From contig NC_018201.1 in the NCBI RefSeq assembly GCF_000219625.1, forward strand, positions 204,179 to 268,178: 64,000 nucleotides of DNA, read 5' to 3'. This stretch comes from Zymoseptoria tritici IPO323. Its lineage: Eukaryota; Ascomycota; Dothideomycetes; Mycosphaerellales; Mycosphaerellaceae. Under the pieces are notes generated by a model. It ran no database searches and had not been told where the DNA came from. It worked only from the letters and a program-made list of their open reading frames with translations. Positions 42,048 to 53,420 of the stretch are shown in pieces. Numbering within the stretch: the first letter of the stretch is position 1; every line of letters begins with the position of its first letter. The translations under genes were made by a program, and so were the position numbers.

Positions 42048-44381
42048 ATAGTCGCTATAGCGAAGGGTAACGAAGACAAGCGTAAGAAAGACGATAAGAG
42101 CAAGGACGACAAGGTTGACAAGTAGCTCCGCCGATCTCCTCGCAAACTAGCCCCTAAGTTCCCTCCTGCGAAGGCTGTTCAAAGTGCTATTAAGACAGTT
42201 AAGCGCGGATACTTAGATGTAAGGATGTTAACTTAAGCATTCGGCTCGGTCTTAAGTAGTAAGAAGCAGCCGTTACGAGCTGCTGCCACCTAAGAATTAA
42301 TAGACAAGTTCGCTTTAAGGAAACTCTACGTCTAGCCTAATGTTATGTCTCGGCGTGACCGTATAGAGTACACTAAATTCGGGTATAAGCAAGCTACCGG
42401 TTACAAGTCGGCATACGATGCTTATTAAGATAGGCTTAACATGTCTACCTTAAGCCTTAGGTCTAAGCTACTAGGCATACGCGCTCCTATAAGCAACAAT
42501 TACGAAATCCCTTAGCGCAACCCTTAACTAGCGAACTAGGGCCGTAGCTTAAGGAGTCGCACTGCCGTATAAGGTTAGGATCCTACGATGCCTCGCAACG
42601 TCCTCAACCGCTCTCCGGATCTTCGTAGCTTGTACCCTAAGCTAGATTGCTTCGACCCTTAAGGAAATATCGATAGCACTATTATATACGCCTCTGTCGG
42701 CGCTCGACTTAAAGCTCTCCTTATTCCTAACCTAGCCTCTAATCGTATCGCGGTTACGGACGTATAGATAAGGGAAGTGATGTATTGCCTAATTATAGTG
42801 TCGAATGCGCCTATTAAGTACCTTCGGCAATTCCTAGCTGCCTTTACAATTTCCTAACTTAATGCCTTAATCGATGGACTTTAAGCGTTCAAGCTAGGCG
42901 ATCTGCGCAGCTTGGACTAGCGTAAGTCGGACGGTTACCTTATTAGGGCCTACAAGCAATAGCGTCTAGTCTCTCTTTTTACTTAAGCTCTTAGTAGCAG
43001 CCCTTAAGAAGGCAACTATAGCTACGAGTCCGGCAAGCGTAAGGCTAGGCCCTTTAAGTTATGCCGCAGTAGTAGAGGCTGCTTTAGCTACTATGCCAAC
43101 TACAGCTACACTAACTACTACGATCGCTGTTCGGTTAGAGATTCTAAACTCTAGGGAAAGACTAGGACTAAGAAGAGGAACCCGAAGGCTAAGGAAGGTA
43201 ATAACAATGTAGAGGACGAGTAGGTAGACTTTAAGGAGGAAGTCTTAATTCCGCTCCTAGAAGAGCCTATCTAAGTGCCTTCAAGCCCGCCGCCTTCTAG
43301 CCCCCGACTATTCGATTCTAGACCCGGTAGGGTTACTCAGCTACTTAACCCCCTTCTTACTAGTCGGACAAATCTTGCCGACATAGAGGACATTAATTTG
43401 ATAGCTGTCGCAGCTCGTTCTCCTAACTTAAGGGGTCCTTTGTCTGCTCGTGAGGAGATGGACACTACTCCTTCGCGGCTAGAGCGTCCTTACTTAGATC
43501 CTTTAAGGGGGTTTAGTAGATCTCCGGGTGCTAGGCCTTTGTCCTTCTAGCTTCCTAAGAACTACGCCTAAGGAATGCCTATAACTATAGATAACAGGTA
43601 TCGCCGCGACAACCCTTAAGCTGTGCGTACGACCCGTCCGGCTAACGTACCTCTACTCTTCCGCACCGGGCAACAAGGCCCTCCTTAAACGCCTTCCCGA
43701 CCGGCACCTAATCTCTTTCTAACAGGCGATCGTTAAGGCACTTAAGCGCTAGGGCCCCCTAGTATAAGTAATCGCTAGGGCCCGCCCCCTCGGCCGAGCA
43801 CTATGCCTGCTGCCGTTCAAGCTCCGGTTCGAAACGCACTAGCCCTAGCCCGTTAATCTCTAAGCCCGCCGTTCTTCGATGCGGCAGAGGACTTTGTAGA
43901 TCTAATGCATAAGGGAGAGAGACTCTCCTACGCTATCGATCAGACCTTAATACTAGCAAGGACGGGCTTAACTAAGGATTATAATCCAATCCTAACCTTC
44001 TCCGGCCGCCTTGTATATAAACTAGTGCTCCCCTTAAGCGGGTTCGCCACTTAGGGGAACCTGTTCTTTAGTACGGCTCCTCGGGCTGACAATGGACGTT
44101 AAGTATATAGCGCAGAGGGCCTAACAGTTCCTCTAGGAAGCTAACGCACGCGCGTGTACACGGAGCATATCGAGCAGCTCTACCGCAACCGCTTTAACAA
44201 GCGCTACTCCGTGTATTAAGTCGTCTAGATGGCTCTCTCGCGGGCTCAAGTGCGTCTTAGGGCTAATTAAGGCATTACTCCTTAGATGCTGCACTTGCAG
44301 GCGGTAATGTTAGCCCTTAAGACGCAGCTTATTACTAAGAAGGAAGAAGATGCTAAGAGGGAGCAGGCTAAGAAGGGTTGA
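42048..44381 (+). pseudogene. opposite-strand ORF of the LTR element, copy 2
   Basis: The same plus-strand frame as at 30148-32481: 2334 nt from ATA GTC to TGA at 44379-44381. I count about 36 internal TAA/TAG codons and no internal TGA. The longest stop-free piece is 43275-43550. The motif of Cys and aromatic residues lies at 43062-43130 (CRSSRGCFS.., ending DRC), where His-to-Tyr changes by RIP would hide a metal-binding site. Some stops are private to one copy (e.g. GTT CAA here against GTT TAA in copy 1), so the two were damaged partly independently. Product unknown. Confidence 0.65.
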
Positions 44382-44581
44382 TTCGGGTCTAAGTGGGATC
44401 GGTAGAAAATTCGTAGGCTTAAGCAGGAGCACCAAAAGCGTTGTTTTTCTTGTTTTTCTTTTTTTCTGCATGCGATGCAATGCGATACGACGCTGGAAAG
44501 CCAGCGCGAAATGAATGTATGATAGCACTTGAGGAATGGCCTTAAGTATAAAAAACATAAAATGAAAACCCTCCGGGGGAT

Positions 44582-47500
44582 CTATTAAACTTAGGCCCTC
44601 GCATTAACCTTTCGTTTAGACTTAAAGGTTAGCTTCCTTCGTAGCTGCACCGTAGGATTACGAGGAGCTTCCCTTGTGTTCTAGGGTAGTCGTTGACGGG
44701 GCATAACCATAATAGTGTCCTCGTTATTACCCGACTCCCCTTAGGGTTTAAGTAGAGTCTCCTAGAGCTCGGAAGGGATTACAAGTAGTTCCTCTTCCGT
44801 TTCTTTAATAACAGGCTCCGTAGGGACAGAAACAGTTGCTGCAACAGGGTTAACTTAAGCGTCCTCCCTTAATGTTGCGGCTGTATTTACCGGATGCATA
44901 ACCGGCTGACTTAAGGGTGCTAACTTCTTCAGCTCCCTAAGACGTTTCTTTTCGAGAGTAGCCTTAAGTTTCTTTACCTCCTTAGCATTATCTCGATTTG
45001 CGCGTGAAACATCTCTATGCTTCCTTCGGATCTTATTAGCAGCGAGTTTAAGCTTGTGTTAAAACTTTGGCTAATCGTTAGTTTTTGAAGAATCTAAAGG
45101 TTTGCCTTCCCCTAAAAGGAATCGAAGGGCTCCTAACCGTTTAAGCTGCTAGGAAGACAACTTGTCCTACTTCTGCTTAGGGATAGTCGCTAGAGTAGAG
45201 AAACTTAAGCGTAAATTAAGTGCAAGATTATTACGTAAGGAGTCCTTAAACTCCTAGCTAGCGGCCTTAAGTGAAATCTCCTGTCTACAGCGCTTCTGCT
45301 AGTCCCTAAAACTAGTGCAGTTAGCGCGGATTAGTCGATTACTATGCACCTAATGCTTAACTACAGACCCGTCGTAGGACTCTAAGGTATACGTACTAAG
45401 CCAGCTTCGCTTAATTACCTTAAAGGGACCTACGAAGGTCGGCTGGAGCTTCGTCTTAGTCTTATTTAAGACAAGAACAAAGTCTCCCTCGATAAACTTG
45501 CTATTAGTCTCCTTAAAGGTGTGTCTACTAATAGCGCCGGCTCTTACCGCTTTCGTAAGCAGCTTTTCTGCGGCAATCGTCCTAGCGTTCTGCATTACTT
45601 AATGCCTAGATTCAGGATCCTCGGGCTTAAGCTGCATTGGACGCAGGTACGGATGATCCTTAAGTATTCGGGGCTGCTGGCCGAACAAGAGGAAGAAGGG
45701 GCTGTATCTACAACCGGACTAGGCCCGGATTCGGCTTGAATACAGCGCCTTAGGAAGGTACAAGTCCTAAGCGTGCACGCTTTTACTATAGCACATCTTA
45801 GAGAGGATCCGGCCGAGAACACCGTTTAAGGCCTTAACCTTCCTGTTCGTGCGGGGATAGTAGGGCGTCGTTAGCCTGTAGTTGGCTTAAAGGGTATCTA
45901 TAAGGATATTAAACGCCTTGCTTATAAAGTTGGATCTATTGTTACTAAGGACTTCCCTTAGGGATCCAAAGTTCGCATAGATCTCTTCTTAAACAAAACG
46001 AGCGACTGTCTCGGTTTCTTAATTCGAGGTGGCCCTTGCAACCGGCCAACTAGTAGCATAATCCACAGCTGTAATAATGTACTTGTTACTATTAAGTGTA
46101 ATAGGCATTAGACCGACAACATTAATCGCCTAGCGCTTAAATAGCTTAAGCTTGGAATTGGCTTAGTAGAATCGCGGCTCCTATAGGGGACTCCGGGACT
46201 TCTTCTTTATAGCTTAACACTAAGGGTAAGTGGAAGCGTAGTTATAAACATCCTGTTTAAGTAACTACTACCAGCCCCTCGCTCGAAGAATGCTGCAGAC
46301 GCCGGGCAATGCAAAGTGCCCGTAGTTATTGTAGCAGCGTTTAAGGAAGTCCTACCGGAATTCCGGATCTACGTAGGGTACAAGGCTTCTATTAGCCTCG
46401 CGATAATACAGGAGGTCGTCCTTAAGGACAAGATCTAACACCTTCTTTTTAATTAAGCGGCTTAGCTTCTTGTTCTCGGGCATCTCCCCTATAGTTTTAA
46501 AATAGATTACCCTATTAACTACCTTACGCTCGGAGAATCCTCGAATAATCGTTCCCCTTGTAGCGTTTTCCTTAAAGGAGCGAGGCAAGGCAGTCAAGAA
46601 ATCCGTAGGCTTAAGTGATTAATCCCCTAGCTATGTAGAACCCTCCCCTGCTATGTTAGCTAGGGTCGCTTCTATTAAGTCCGGCCGGCGGGAGAGGGCA
46701 TTAGGAACGATGGCCTCACTCCCCTTGCGGTAGCGGATGTCGATATCGTAAGCTTGAAACTCCTTAATCTAACGTACAAGTCGCTTAGTTAGAGTTTTAG
46801 AGGTCTTTAGGTACTGCAGGCTGTAGTGATCTGTAATCACTTAAGTCTTGGTCCTATTGTCGATGTAGTAGTTCTATTTTCGAAGGGCTTCCTTAATAGT
46901 AAGGAGCTCCTTCTCGTGCACTGGATAGTTTAGTTCTGCCCCTTGTAGCTTGCAGCCCTCGAAAGCAACCGGATGCAATTTCCTATTAGAGTTAGCTTAA
47001 TGTAGGACTGCACTAAGCGCCTACTTACTTGCATCCGTTTTAATAATAAAGGGCTTCTTAGTGTCTAGCATAATTAGCACTAGCTCGCTGCACAAGGCTT
47101 CCTTAAGCTTCGCAAAAGCGATAGTGCACTAGGCAGTCTACTTAATAGGGCGCTTCTTCTTAGCACGCAGCAGCAAGTCATCTTCCTTAAGGAGGTCTAA
47201 TAGTAGAGTAGCGTGCCTAGCAAAGTCTCTAACGTATTTGCGGTAGAAGGAAGCTAGCCTAATAAACTACTGCACTTCTTAAGCGTTAGTCGGCTGTAGC
47301 CAGTCTCGGACAATAGAGATCTTGTCTTCTATAGGCCTGACTTAATTGTAGCTTACTCGGTGCCTATAGAAGTCGAATTCCTTAACCCTAATGTAGCATT
47401 TCTTAGGGGAGCAATACAGCTCTTATGATCGTAGGATATCCAGGACTTCCTTTAAGTAGACTTCGTGCTCCTCTAAAGTCTTAGAGAAGATTACGATGTC

Positions 47501-48781
47501 GTCCAAGTAAACCACACACGTCTTGTAAAGGTGCTTTCTTAGGGCTTCGTTTATCAAGCTCTAGAAGCTTGCTAGTGCATTGTATAAGCCAAAAGGCATT
47601 ACCTTAAAGTAGTATTTGCCCTAGCGAGTGTTAAATGCTGTCTTGTGCTGGTCCTCTTCCTTTACTTTTAATTGCCAGAACCCGGAGGTTAAGTTAATCT
47701 TAGTAAAGTACCTTAAACTATAAAATGCATCTAAGCAGTCGGAAATCCGAGGAAGGGGGAATCGATCCTTAACGGTAGCGTTGTTTAGAGCCCTGAAATT
47801 AACGTACATTCGCTATTTCCCTCCTAGCTTAGGTACAAGTAATATAGGGCTTCCCTAAGCCGATTAGGATTTGTTAATTAACCTACGCTTCTAGAGTTCC
47901 TCGATTTAAGACTCCTGTTTAAGCGATTAGGCATAAGACAGCTAGTAAGGCTGTTAATTAATCGGCTTATGGTCCCCGGTGTCGATTAAATGCACAATAA
48001 ACCGGTCCTTTAGTAGCTTGTTAGGCAAGGAAGATCTAAACAGATCCCTGTTGTTTAGGATAATGCGGCTTAAGCTGGGTTCCTCGCTTAAGGGAGGAGG
48101 AACGTCGTCTTCCTTAAGGGACATAGGGTCGTCCTTAGGATCGCGTTCCCTCTCCTGTTGCCGCTCCTAGTATTTATCTATGTTTAAGAGATATAAGGGC
48201 ATGTCGGGATTAACGTTAAGTAAATCCTCTAGTTCCTTAAGGGAACAGAGGTCCTTATCTACCGGAACGCTCCTTAAGTCAGGAGCGTATCTAGAGCATA
48301 GTATAGCATACTTAATACCGTTGTCGTATAAGTACACCTTGTTCGTAAAGAAATTAATAGTCGGGCAGTACTGCCTGAACTATTCAAGGCTAAGGATTAC
48401 CTCGTGATTAGCGAGATTAAGCACTCGGGCAGTAATTTCCCCCTTAAAGTTATGCAGCTAGTAAGGCAGCTTAACCCTAAGGGTTGTCTCTATTGCTGTG
48501 CCGTTAGGTAGAACTACGGTCTGGGAATCTATGGCTACTTAAGCCTCCGGAAACTAGTCCGCGATCGTTCGTAAAACGTATATACGCGTAGCCCTAGTGT
48601 CGAACAGGAACTTGGCCTTAACAGAATGCTTACTTAAACCTAAGCGTCCAGAGGTAACTAAAAGGTTTAGTCCTATAGCGTTAAGGTAGTTAAGTTAAGT
48701 ATTAGGAGGGGTCCTAAGTAATAAGGGCGACGCGACAGACGACTTAGAATCCTTAGCATCTAAGTCGCTGTCTATTTTTTT
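44582..48781 (-). pseudogene. pol of element 2 (PR-RT-RNase H-IN)
   Basis: Protease site D-T-R at 48593-48601. RT has the palm block VNFRALN..KDRFPLPRI and FTKINLTSGFWQ (47809-47621) and YLDD at 47498-47509. RNase H has TDAS at 47027-47038 and ITDHYSLQYL. The integrase zinc region has Tyr for a His and for one Cys. The integrase core keeps VDYATSWP but has Asn at 45941-45943 and Lys at 45833-45835 in place of catalytic Asp and Glu. The C-terminal integrase barrel segment is well preserved at 45595-45350 (KFIEGDFVLVLNKTKTKLQP). The frame ends near 44.59 kb. Many TAA/TAG stops. Confidence 0.88.
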
Positions 48782-50239
48782 GTCGGCTTGCTTAAGCCCC
48801 CCTTGCGTCTGTTGTAGTCGTCCTGCTTCTTCTGCAAGTCTAGCTTAAGCTTCTTCTAACAGCGATACTAGGTATGTCCGGCGACTCCGCAGTTATAGCA
48901 CTTTAAGGAATACTCCTAAGCCGGTAGCTTAGAGCTGTTGTCGTTGGCTATGTGTTTAAGGGCAGCGGCAACATACTCTACGGTAGTCTTGTTTACCTTT
49001 CTTAGTTTAAAAGCCTTCCTAGCAAGAGCATTGCGGTTTTCCTTAAAGGCAGGGGCATCTATTCTTAGGCCCCTTTAAGAATCCACGACCTCCTAGTTAG
49101 CTGCGTTAATAGCTTAAGCCTAGTCTATAATCTCCTGTAGTCCAGCCTTTTAAGGGGTAAGCTTGTGTCGAATAAGCTCCGCTCGAATCGACAGCTTAAG
49201 CCTATTAAAGAAGATAGTAGCATTAGAGAAGTTATTAGGCCTTAGCTTAAGCATGCGAGCTACAGAGAGGATTTTGTAATAGAAGGTAATAACACCTCCT
49301 GTTTGCTTAAGAGCTCGGTATTGTCTCTAGAGCTTCTCTTAGTAATAATAATCTTAGAAATAGGAGACGAGGTTGCCGAGCATTAAGTTAAGGGTATAGG
49401 TACTTAAGCCTACAAGTCTCTTCCTGTTCCTCCTACTAAGCAAGGGCGTTACGCTACATCTAGCTACCTACTAATTCGATAAGGTTAGCTTCGGATAGGC
49501 GGATACCCCTCTATCTTAGGGCAATCTAAGACCTTAAGTAACGCTCTATAGACCTAACCCAGATATTAGCAGCGTTGTTTCGAGTGTCTCCCTAGTATAG
49601 TTCTAGTACCCGGACGGAAGCCTTAATAAAAGTATCCAAGGAATTAAGGGGAGTTGTATCCCTGCCTAGTGTTCCAGACGTATAGCGATAGGGACGACTT
49701 GGTCCCTCGTCGTCACTTAAGCCGTATCTAGGGTTATCTCCTCGATATAGGGATGGCTTAAACCGTACGGCTCCTAGCTCGCTTAGTCCCTAGATAGGCC
49801 TATTAGTAGATCCTGCTCGAACAGGCTCCTAGGATAAGCGGGTGTTCTCGGCCTAAAGTCGGACAGCGTCCTCTTTAAGTCGATTAATATGTTCCTCTAT
49901 CTCCCTTAAGGCGGCCACATGCTCGCTAAAACGAGTAGGGCCTAAGCCTACATTCGTAGTAGCAGGTCGGCTTAGTTAAGTAGGAGTTCGGAAGGTAATA
50001 TTAGCTCTAAGTAGAGCTAGGGGATCCGTCTAAGGATCTCCTTTAGGGAAGAGACGAGCAGTAGTAGATAGTGCCGCCCCTATATCGCTACCTTGTTCCT
50101 TAATGCGATTAAGTTCGCTAATTAGGCTTAGATAGCCTTACCTATCTTCCTTAAGCCTTTCTCCTTTAGCGACTGTTAGGTTTAAGTCGTAGGAGGAAGG
50201 AAGCTCTATAGTCCCTTCGGCTTAGCTAGTAACGGACAT
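48772..50239 (-). pseudogene. gag of element 2
   Basis: ATG at 50239 (MSVTS). The CCHC knuckle is at 48859-48900 and the stop TAG at 48772-48774, after seven A. Start and knuckle are out of frame by one, explained by the 11-bp deletion near 49400 relative to copy 1. Several TAA/TAG stops. Confidence 0.85.
48775..48781 (-). promoter_or_regulatory. putative -1 ribosomal frameshift site A-AAA-AAA, element 2
   Basis: Same heptamer and immediate TAG as in copy 1. The knuckle codon phase and the protease/YLDD codon phase differ by -1 here too. Confidence 0.7.
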
Positions 50240-50756
50240 CTTGTCTTAGTAGGATAGTTTGTTAATCGAACTAAATTAAGTTGCTGTTATTGTTGCTTCC
50301 GGTAACTTAAAGGGTTATAACTTCCTCCTTATAGTTCCTTAAGCGGCTAGGCAGCTCTAGCTATTATCGTGTTTAAACATAGCGCGCTTTAAGCGTTTAG
50401 GTAACTAGTTTTAAGTGCGGTAATTCTACGCTTTAAGTCTTAAACTTAAGGCAAAACGAGTTTTGCGTTAACGTTTAAGTAGAAGTTGGCAATCTAGTAT
50501 ATATAGCACCGCCGAGTAAATCGCCATATATAGGACCCCTAGCTATAGAAAACCCGGTGCTTCTAGTTAGGTGTATAGTCTAAGTAGAAAGTCCGGTATA
50601 GTCTATAGGTCTAAGGAGGTCTTAAACTAGAGTCGTTTTAAGCTAGTTTAATTAAATAGGCAATAAATCGAGAATCCGGCCAGCTCTAACCCTTAAGTAG
50701 CAGAGCCAGCCGGTAAGACGGCTAAGGAGCCGCCTTAAGTGCTCTTAGCTACTAGA

Positions 50757-50930
50757 TGATTAAAAAGCGGAAAAAGAATAATACTGATTTATAAGGGCGA
50801 AGGCCCTTAAGCTATATAGACTAACTGAAACGAGCGAGTTATGTGATAATAACGAGCCTTCAAGTGAAACGGTGCCTGAGGCTTTAAGGGTTCAAGTAAA
50901 CCTAAGCGAGGTTTTTGGTGTTTTTGAACA
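50757..50930 (-). repeat. 5' LTR of element 2
   Basis: 174 bp, TGATTAAAAAGCGG to TTTTTGAACA on the plus strand, followed by the ATGA target duplication (50931-50934). Confidence 0.95.
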
Positions 50931-50934
50931 ATGA

Positions 50935-52135
50935 CTGCAAGATCTGTTGCGGGGACATCTATATTGCTCAGAAAGGTTTCGCGCCACTGCAGCTACTCGG
51001 TCGATCAAGTCCGCGCGCCATCTCCTCAGGTCTTTGTACTACTATTCCTGGCAACGCTCCGTCAGTCGACTTCCAGCCATCACGACATGCTCAAATCTGT
51101 CCACCCGGCTGGTACAAAGCTGCTGCATCAGCCTTTTCTTGACTTTTTCTCCCGCTTCTAGTCGAGCAACAAGCGTAATTATATCACCGTCGCATACATC
51201 TTACTTTTTGCCTTCTCGATGTTCGTGTAGTCGCTCCGCCCTGGTCAGCTCGCAAGGAAGTACGGATTTTGAGCTTTAGCCAACACCTCCCAGGCTCTCG
51301 CCGCGAGATTCCAACAGTCGCCTGCAACATTGACCTCCGCTTCTGCTACGCCTCACGAAATTAGCTCCTTCGTCGAGGTCCCAATATCTCTCGGGCACCT
51401 TTGCCAGCTCCTGGTCGGCATAATGGACCGCCTCCAAATCATATTTTCCTCGCCTTTAAGCCCATATAATCTGGTCGATGCGATCAGGATGCTGCGATTT
51501 TTGGCAATCCTATTTCCCTCCCTTCCGAGCGGATTGGCTCGCCGAGGAGGCAGCCCAAGGCGTGTGCGAGTTTGACGACTGTTCGTCAATTTGAGGCGGC
51601 AGTACGCTCGCAAAAACTGTTTGGCTATTCAAGACTCGTCCATGCCATTTATCACGCTGACGATTTCTGCTGCGAGTGTGTCGTATCGTCGGAGACATGC
51701 TTCGCTCGGGAGTCGTTATCGTTCGTCGCGCGTACATCCATTACTAGAACTCCGTCGAAAGCTAGATATGCATATCCCAGAACCTTTCGGCTGTTCTGTT
51801 CCTATTCTCTACCTTCTTCGTCTGCCCCTCGTACCTGTAGATCGGGCAGTCCTGCAAAGATCGCGCACAGCCTCGGCCAAATCCCTTTGGAACGAGAAAT
51901 GGAACCGGGCTGACTTTGTGTACCAGCGGTCATGGAGGAGACACGTCGGTCTTGCAGGAGGATGGATGTTCTGAGAGGCGCATTTTCGGGTCGCGAAATA
52001 TATGTGACTTCTGGTGCCGCATGCCCGCTCGATTATAGACTTATAGCGAGGGAGACTGCGTCCCGTGCGGCGAAGGGAAGTCTGGGAGGTAGAAGGGCTT
52101 CAAGGGCTGTCCGGACGGCCGCGGACGGCCGCACA
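50935..52135. other. right flank of the retrotransposon cluster, unassigned
   Basis: GC-rich again. Overlapping short frames on both strands (50915-51279, 51330-51613, 51572-51974); none has a recognised domain. Confidence 0.4.
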
Positions 52136-52620
52136 TACGTTGGTTGCTGTTGCTGGTTTCGGTCTTGGGATGAAAACGCTGGTAAGCGATCTTTTCGTAG
52201 GGCTTCGTGGCGGATGGCGGGCTGTGGCTTCGGTCTTGAGATGAATATGCTAGCAATCGTTCGTGGGGTTTTGTTGCCACTTTCGGGGTTCAGCGGACCG
52301 GGATGGAAATGCTGGCAGGCGGCGTCTTCGTAGGGTTTGGTTGTGGGATGTAGCTCCGGTCTTGGAATGGAAAATGCTGGCAGGGGATGAATATGCTAGC
52401 AGGCGACTTGTTCGTAGGGCTTGGTTGCGGGCTTCGTAGCTTCGGTTTTGGGATGACGATGCTGGTAGGCGACGAATATGCTGGCAGGTGGCTTTTTGTT
52501 GGTTTCGGTTGTGGGACGTGGCTCCAGTCTTGGGATGGAAATGCTGGCAGGAGACGAATATGCTGGTAGGCGACTTTTTCGTAGGGTTTGATTGTGGGTT
52601 TCGCAGCGGACAGGCTCAAA
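52136..52620. repeat. degenerate minisatellite, GCTGGCAGG / TTCGTAGGG units
   Basis: Five or six units of about 60-100 bp combining TTTCGTAGGGTTTG, GTGGCTTCGGTCTTGGGATG and GAATATGCTGGTAGGCGAC. On the minus strand it encodes a Pro/His/Ser-rich repeat (PAYSSPASISIPRLEP and relatives), open from 52922 to 52290. Minisatellite or repeat protein remnant. Confidence 0.8.
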
Positions 52621-53180
52621 CTCGATCTTGTCGTCTCCCCATGTTTGTCGCAGACTCCGCAGCAGTTGACACAAAGCCGATGACAGGGAGCGTCAAGGTC
52701 CAGCTCCCAGACCCAGGCATTTGGGCACTTGCGGATCCTGACAAATGGGCCAGCTCGCAGAAAAGTCTGGCGACACTCTGTGTTTATAGAGATGTGGGTT
52801 GAATGATTTCTCATGGAAAAATCCGAGGTTTCGGTAATGGCGTCCGCGAGCAGTTTTCGTAGATTTGTCAGTCGAATGCTTTCTCGGGGAAGAACTCGCT
52901 GCGCCGGTGATGGCACCCGCAAGCAGTGTTTCTAGAACTGTGAGGTGAAGGGGACATCGCTGTGGCGGTAATGATCAGCATGTGCAAGGTACCTGTGATG
53001 TCGTGAGGTGACGGCATAACGCATGTAAGTGATACTCCTGACCTGTGGGTACTTTTGACATGTTGTCTTGTTGAAAATCGGCACAGGAATTCACGCCGCC
53101 CAGTGGAAGGGTCTGTATGAGTTCGAGACTTTGTTCGTAGGTTCCCAATCTGATGTGACGCATGCAGTAGACTTGCTGTT
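52621..53180. other. unassigned region
   Basis: Nothing recognised apart from possible downstream remnant of the glycosyltransferase fragment. Short duplicated words (CAGTTTTCGTAG/CAGTGTTTCTAG and TCTCATGGAAAAATC/TCTCGGGGAAGAACTC) suggest a weak tandem repeat at about 52805-52940. Confidence 0.35.
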
Positions 53181-53183
53181 CTT

Positions 53184-53420
53184 CTAGTCGGCCACAGTGA
53201 CAGAGCCGAAACTGAAGCCGGTGTAGACGAATCCGTGACCTTCGGCGCCGATGCGAGAGATGAAAGTGGCGAAGGAGGCCGGAGTGGTGCAGTCTGTGCA
53301 TTCATCGAGGAACCAGTAGCCGGTGACTTTGACCCAGTCGGCGAAGTCGAGGGTTGGAGCGACGGCGGAGGGAGGTAATTTGTAGGGCTGGCCGGACGAA
53401 CCACAACATCGTCCTCCATC
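53184..53420 (-). pseudogene. GT1 (sterol/UDP-glucose glycosyltransferase-like) fragment
   Basis: The minus frame reads LPPSAVAPTLDFADWVKVTG, YWFLDE, then PASFATFISRIGAEGHGFVY followed by GFSFGSVTVAD and a stop. The order VxVTGYWFLDE - (about 20 residues) - VYxGFGS is typical of the linker and start of the UDP-sugar-binding half of fungal GT1 sterol glucosyltransferase-like enzymes. Only about 75 residues are recognisable, one extra residue breaks the GFGS motif, and the following part is in other frames. Therefore a decayed remnant. Confidence 0.55.

Larger units (their letters stand above)
41469..50930 (-). mobile_element. Ty3/gypsy LTR retrotransposon, copy 2 (RIP-damaged)
   Basis: 9,462 bp, same orientation and architecture as copy 1 and very similar in sequence, but without the nested inserts. 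LTRs are at 41469-41642 and 50757-50930. It lacks 11 bp inside gag near 49400 compared with copy 1, which breaks its gag frame, and about 27 bp near 44470. It serves as the empty-site reference for both short retroelement insertions of copy 1. Like copy 1 it cannot encode a working polyprotein. Confidence 0.94.

Noticed and set aside
44582..45350. Chromodomain at the integrase C-terminus
   Set aside because: After the integrase barrel the sequence is a charged coil and a loosely conserved tail; I do not see the aromatic cage pattern of a chromodomain.
40639..50930. Segmental duplication as the origin of the two LTR elements
   Set aside because: Each copy has its own 4-bp target duplication (CACG; ATGA) and unrelated flanks, so they are separate insertions.
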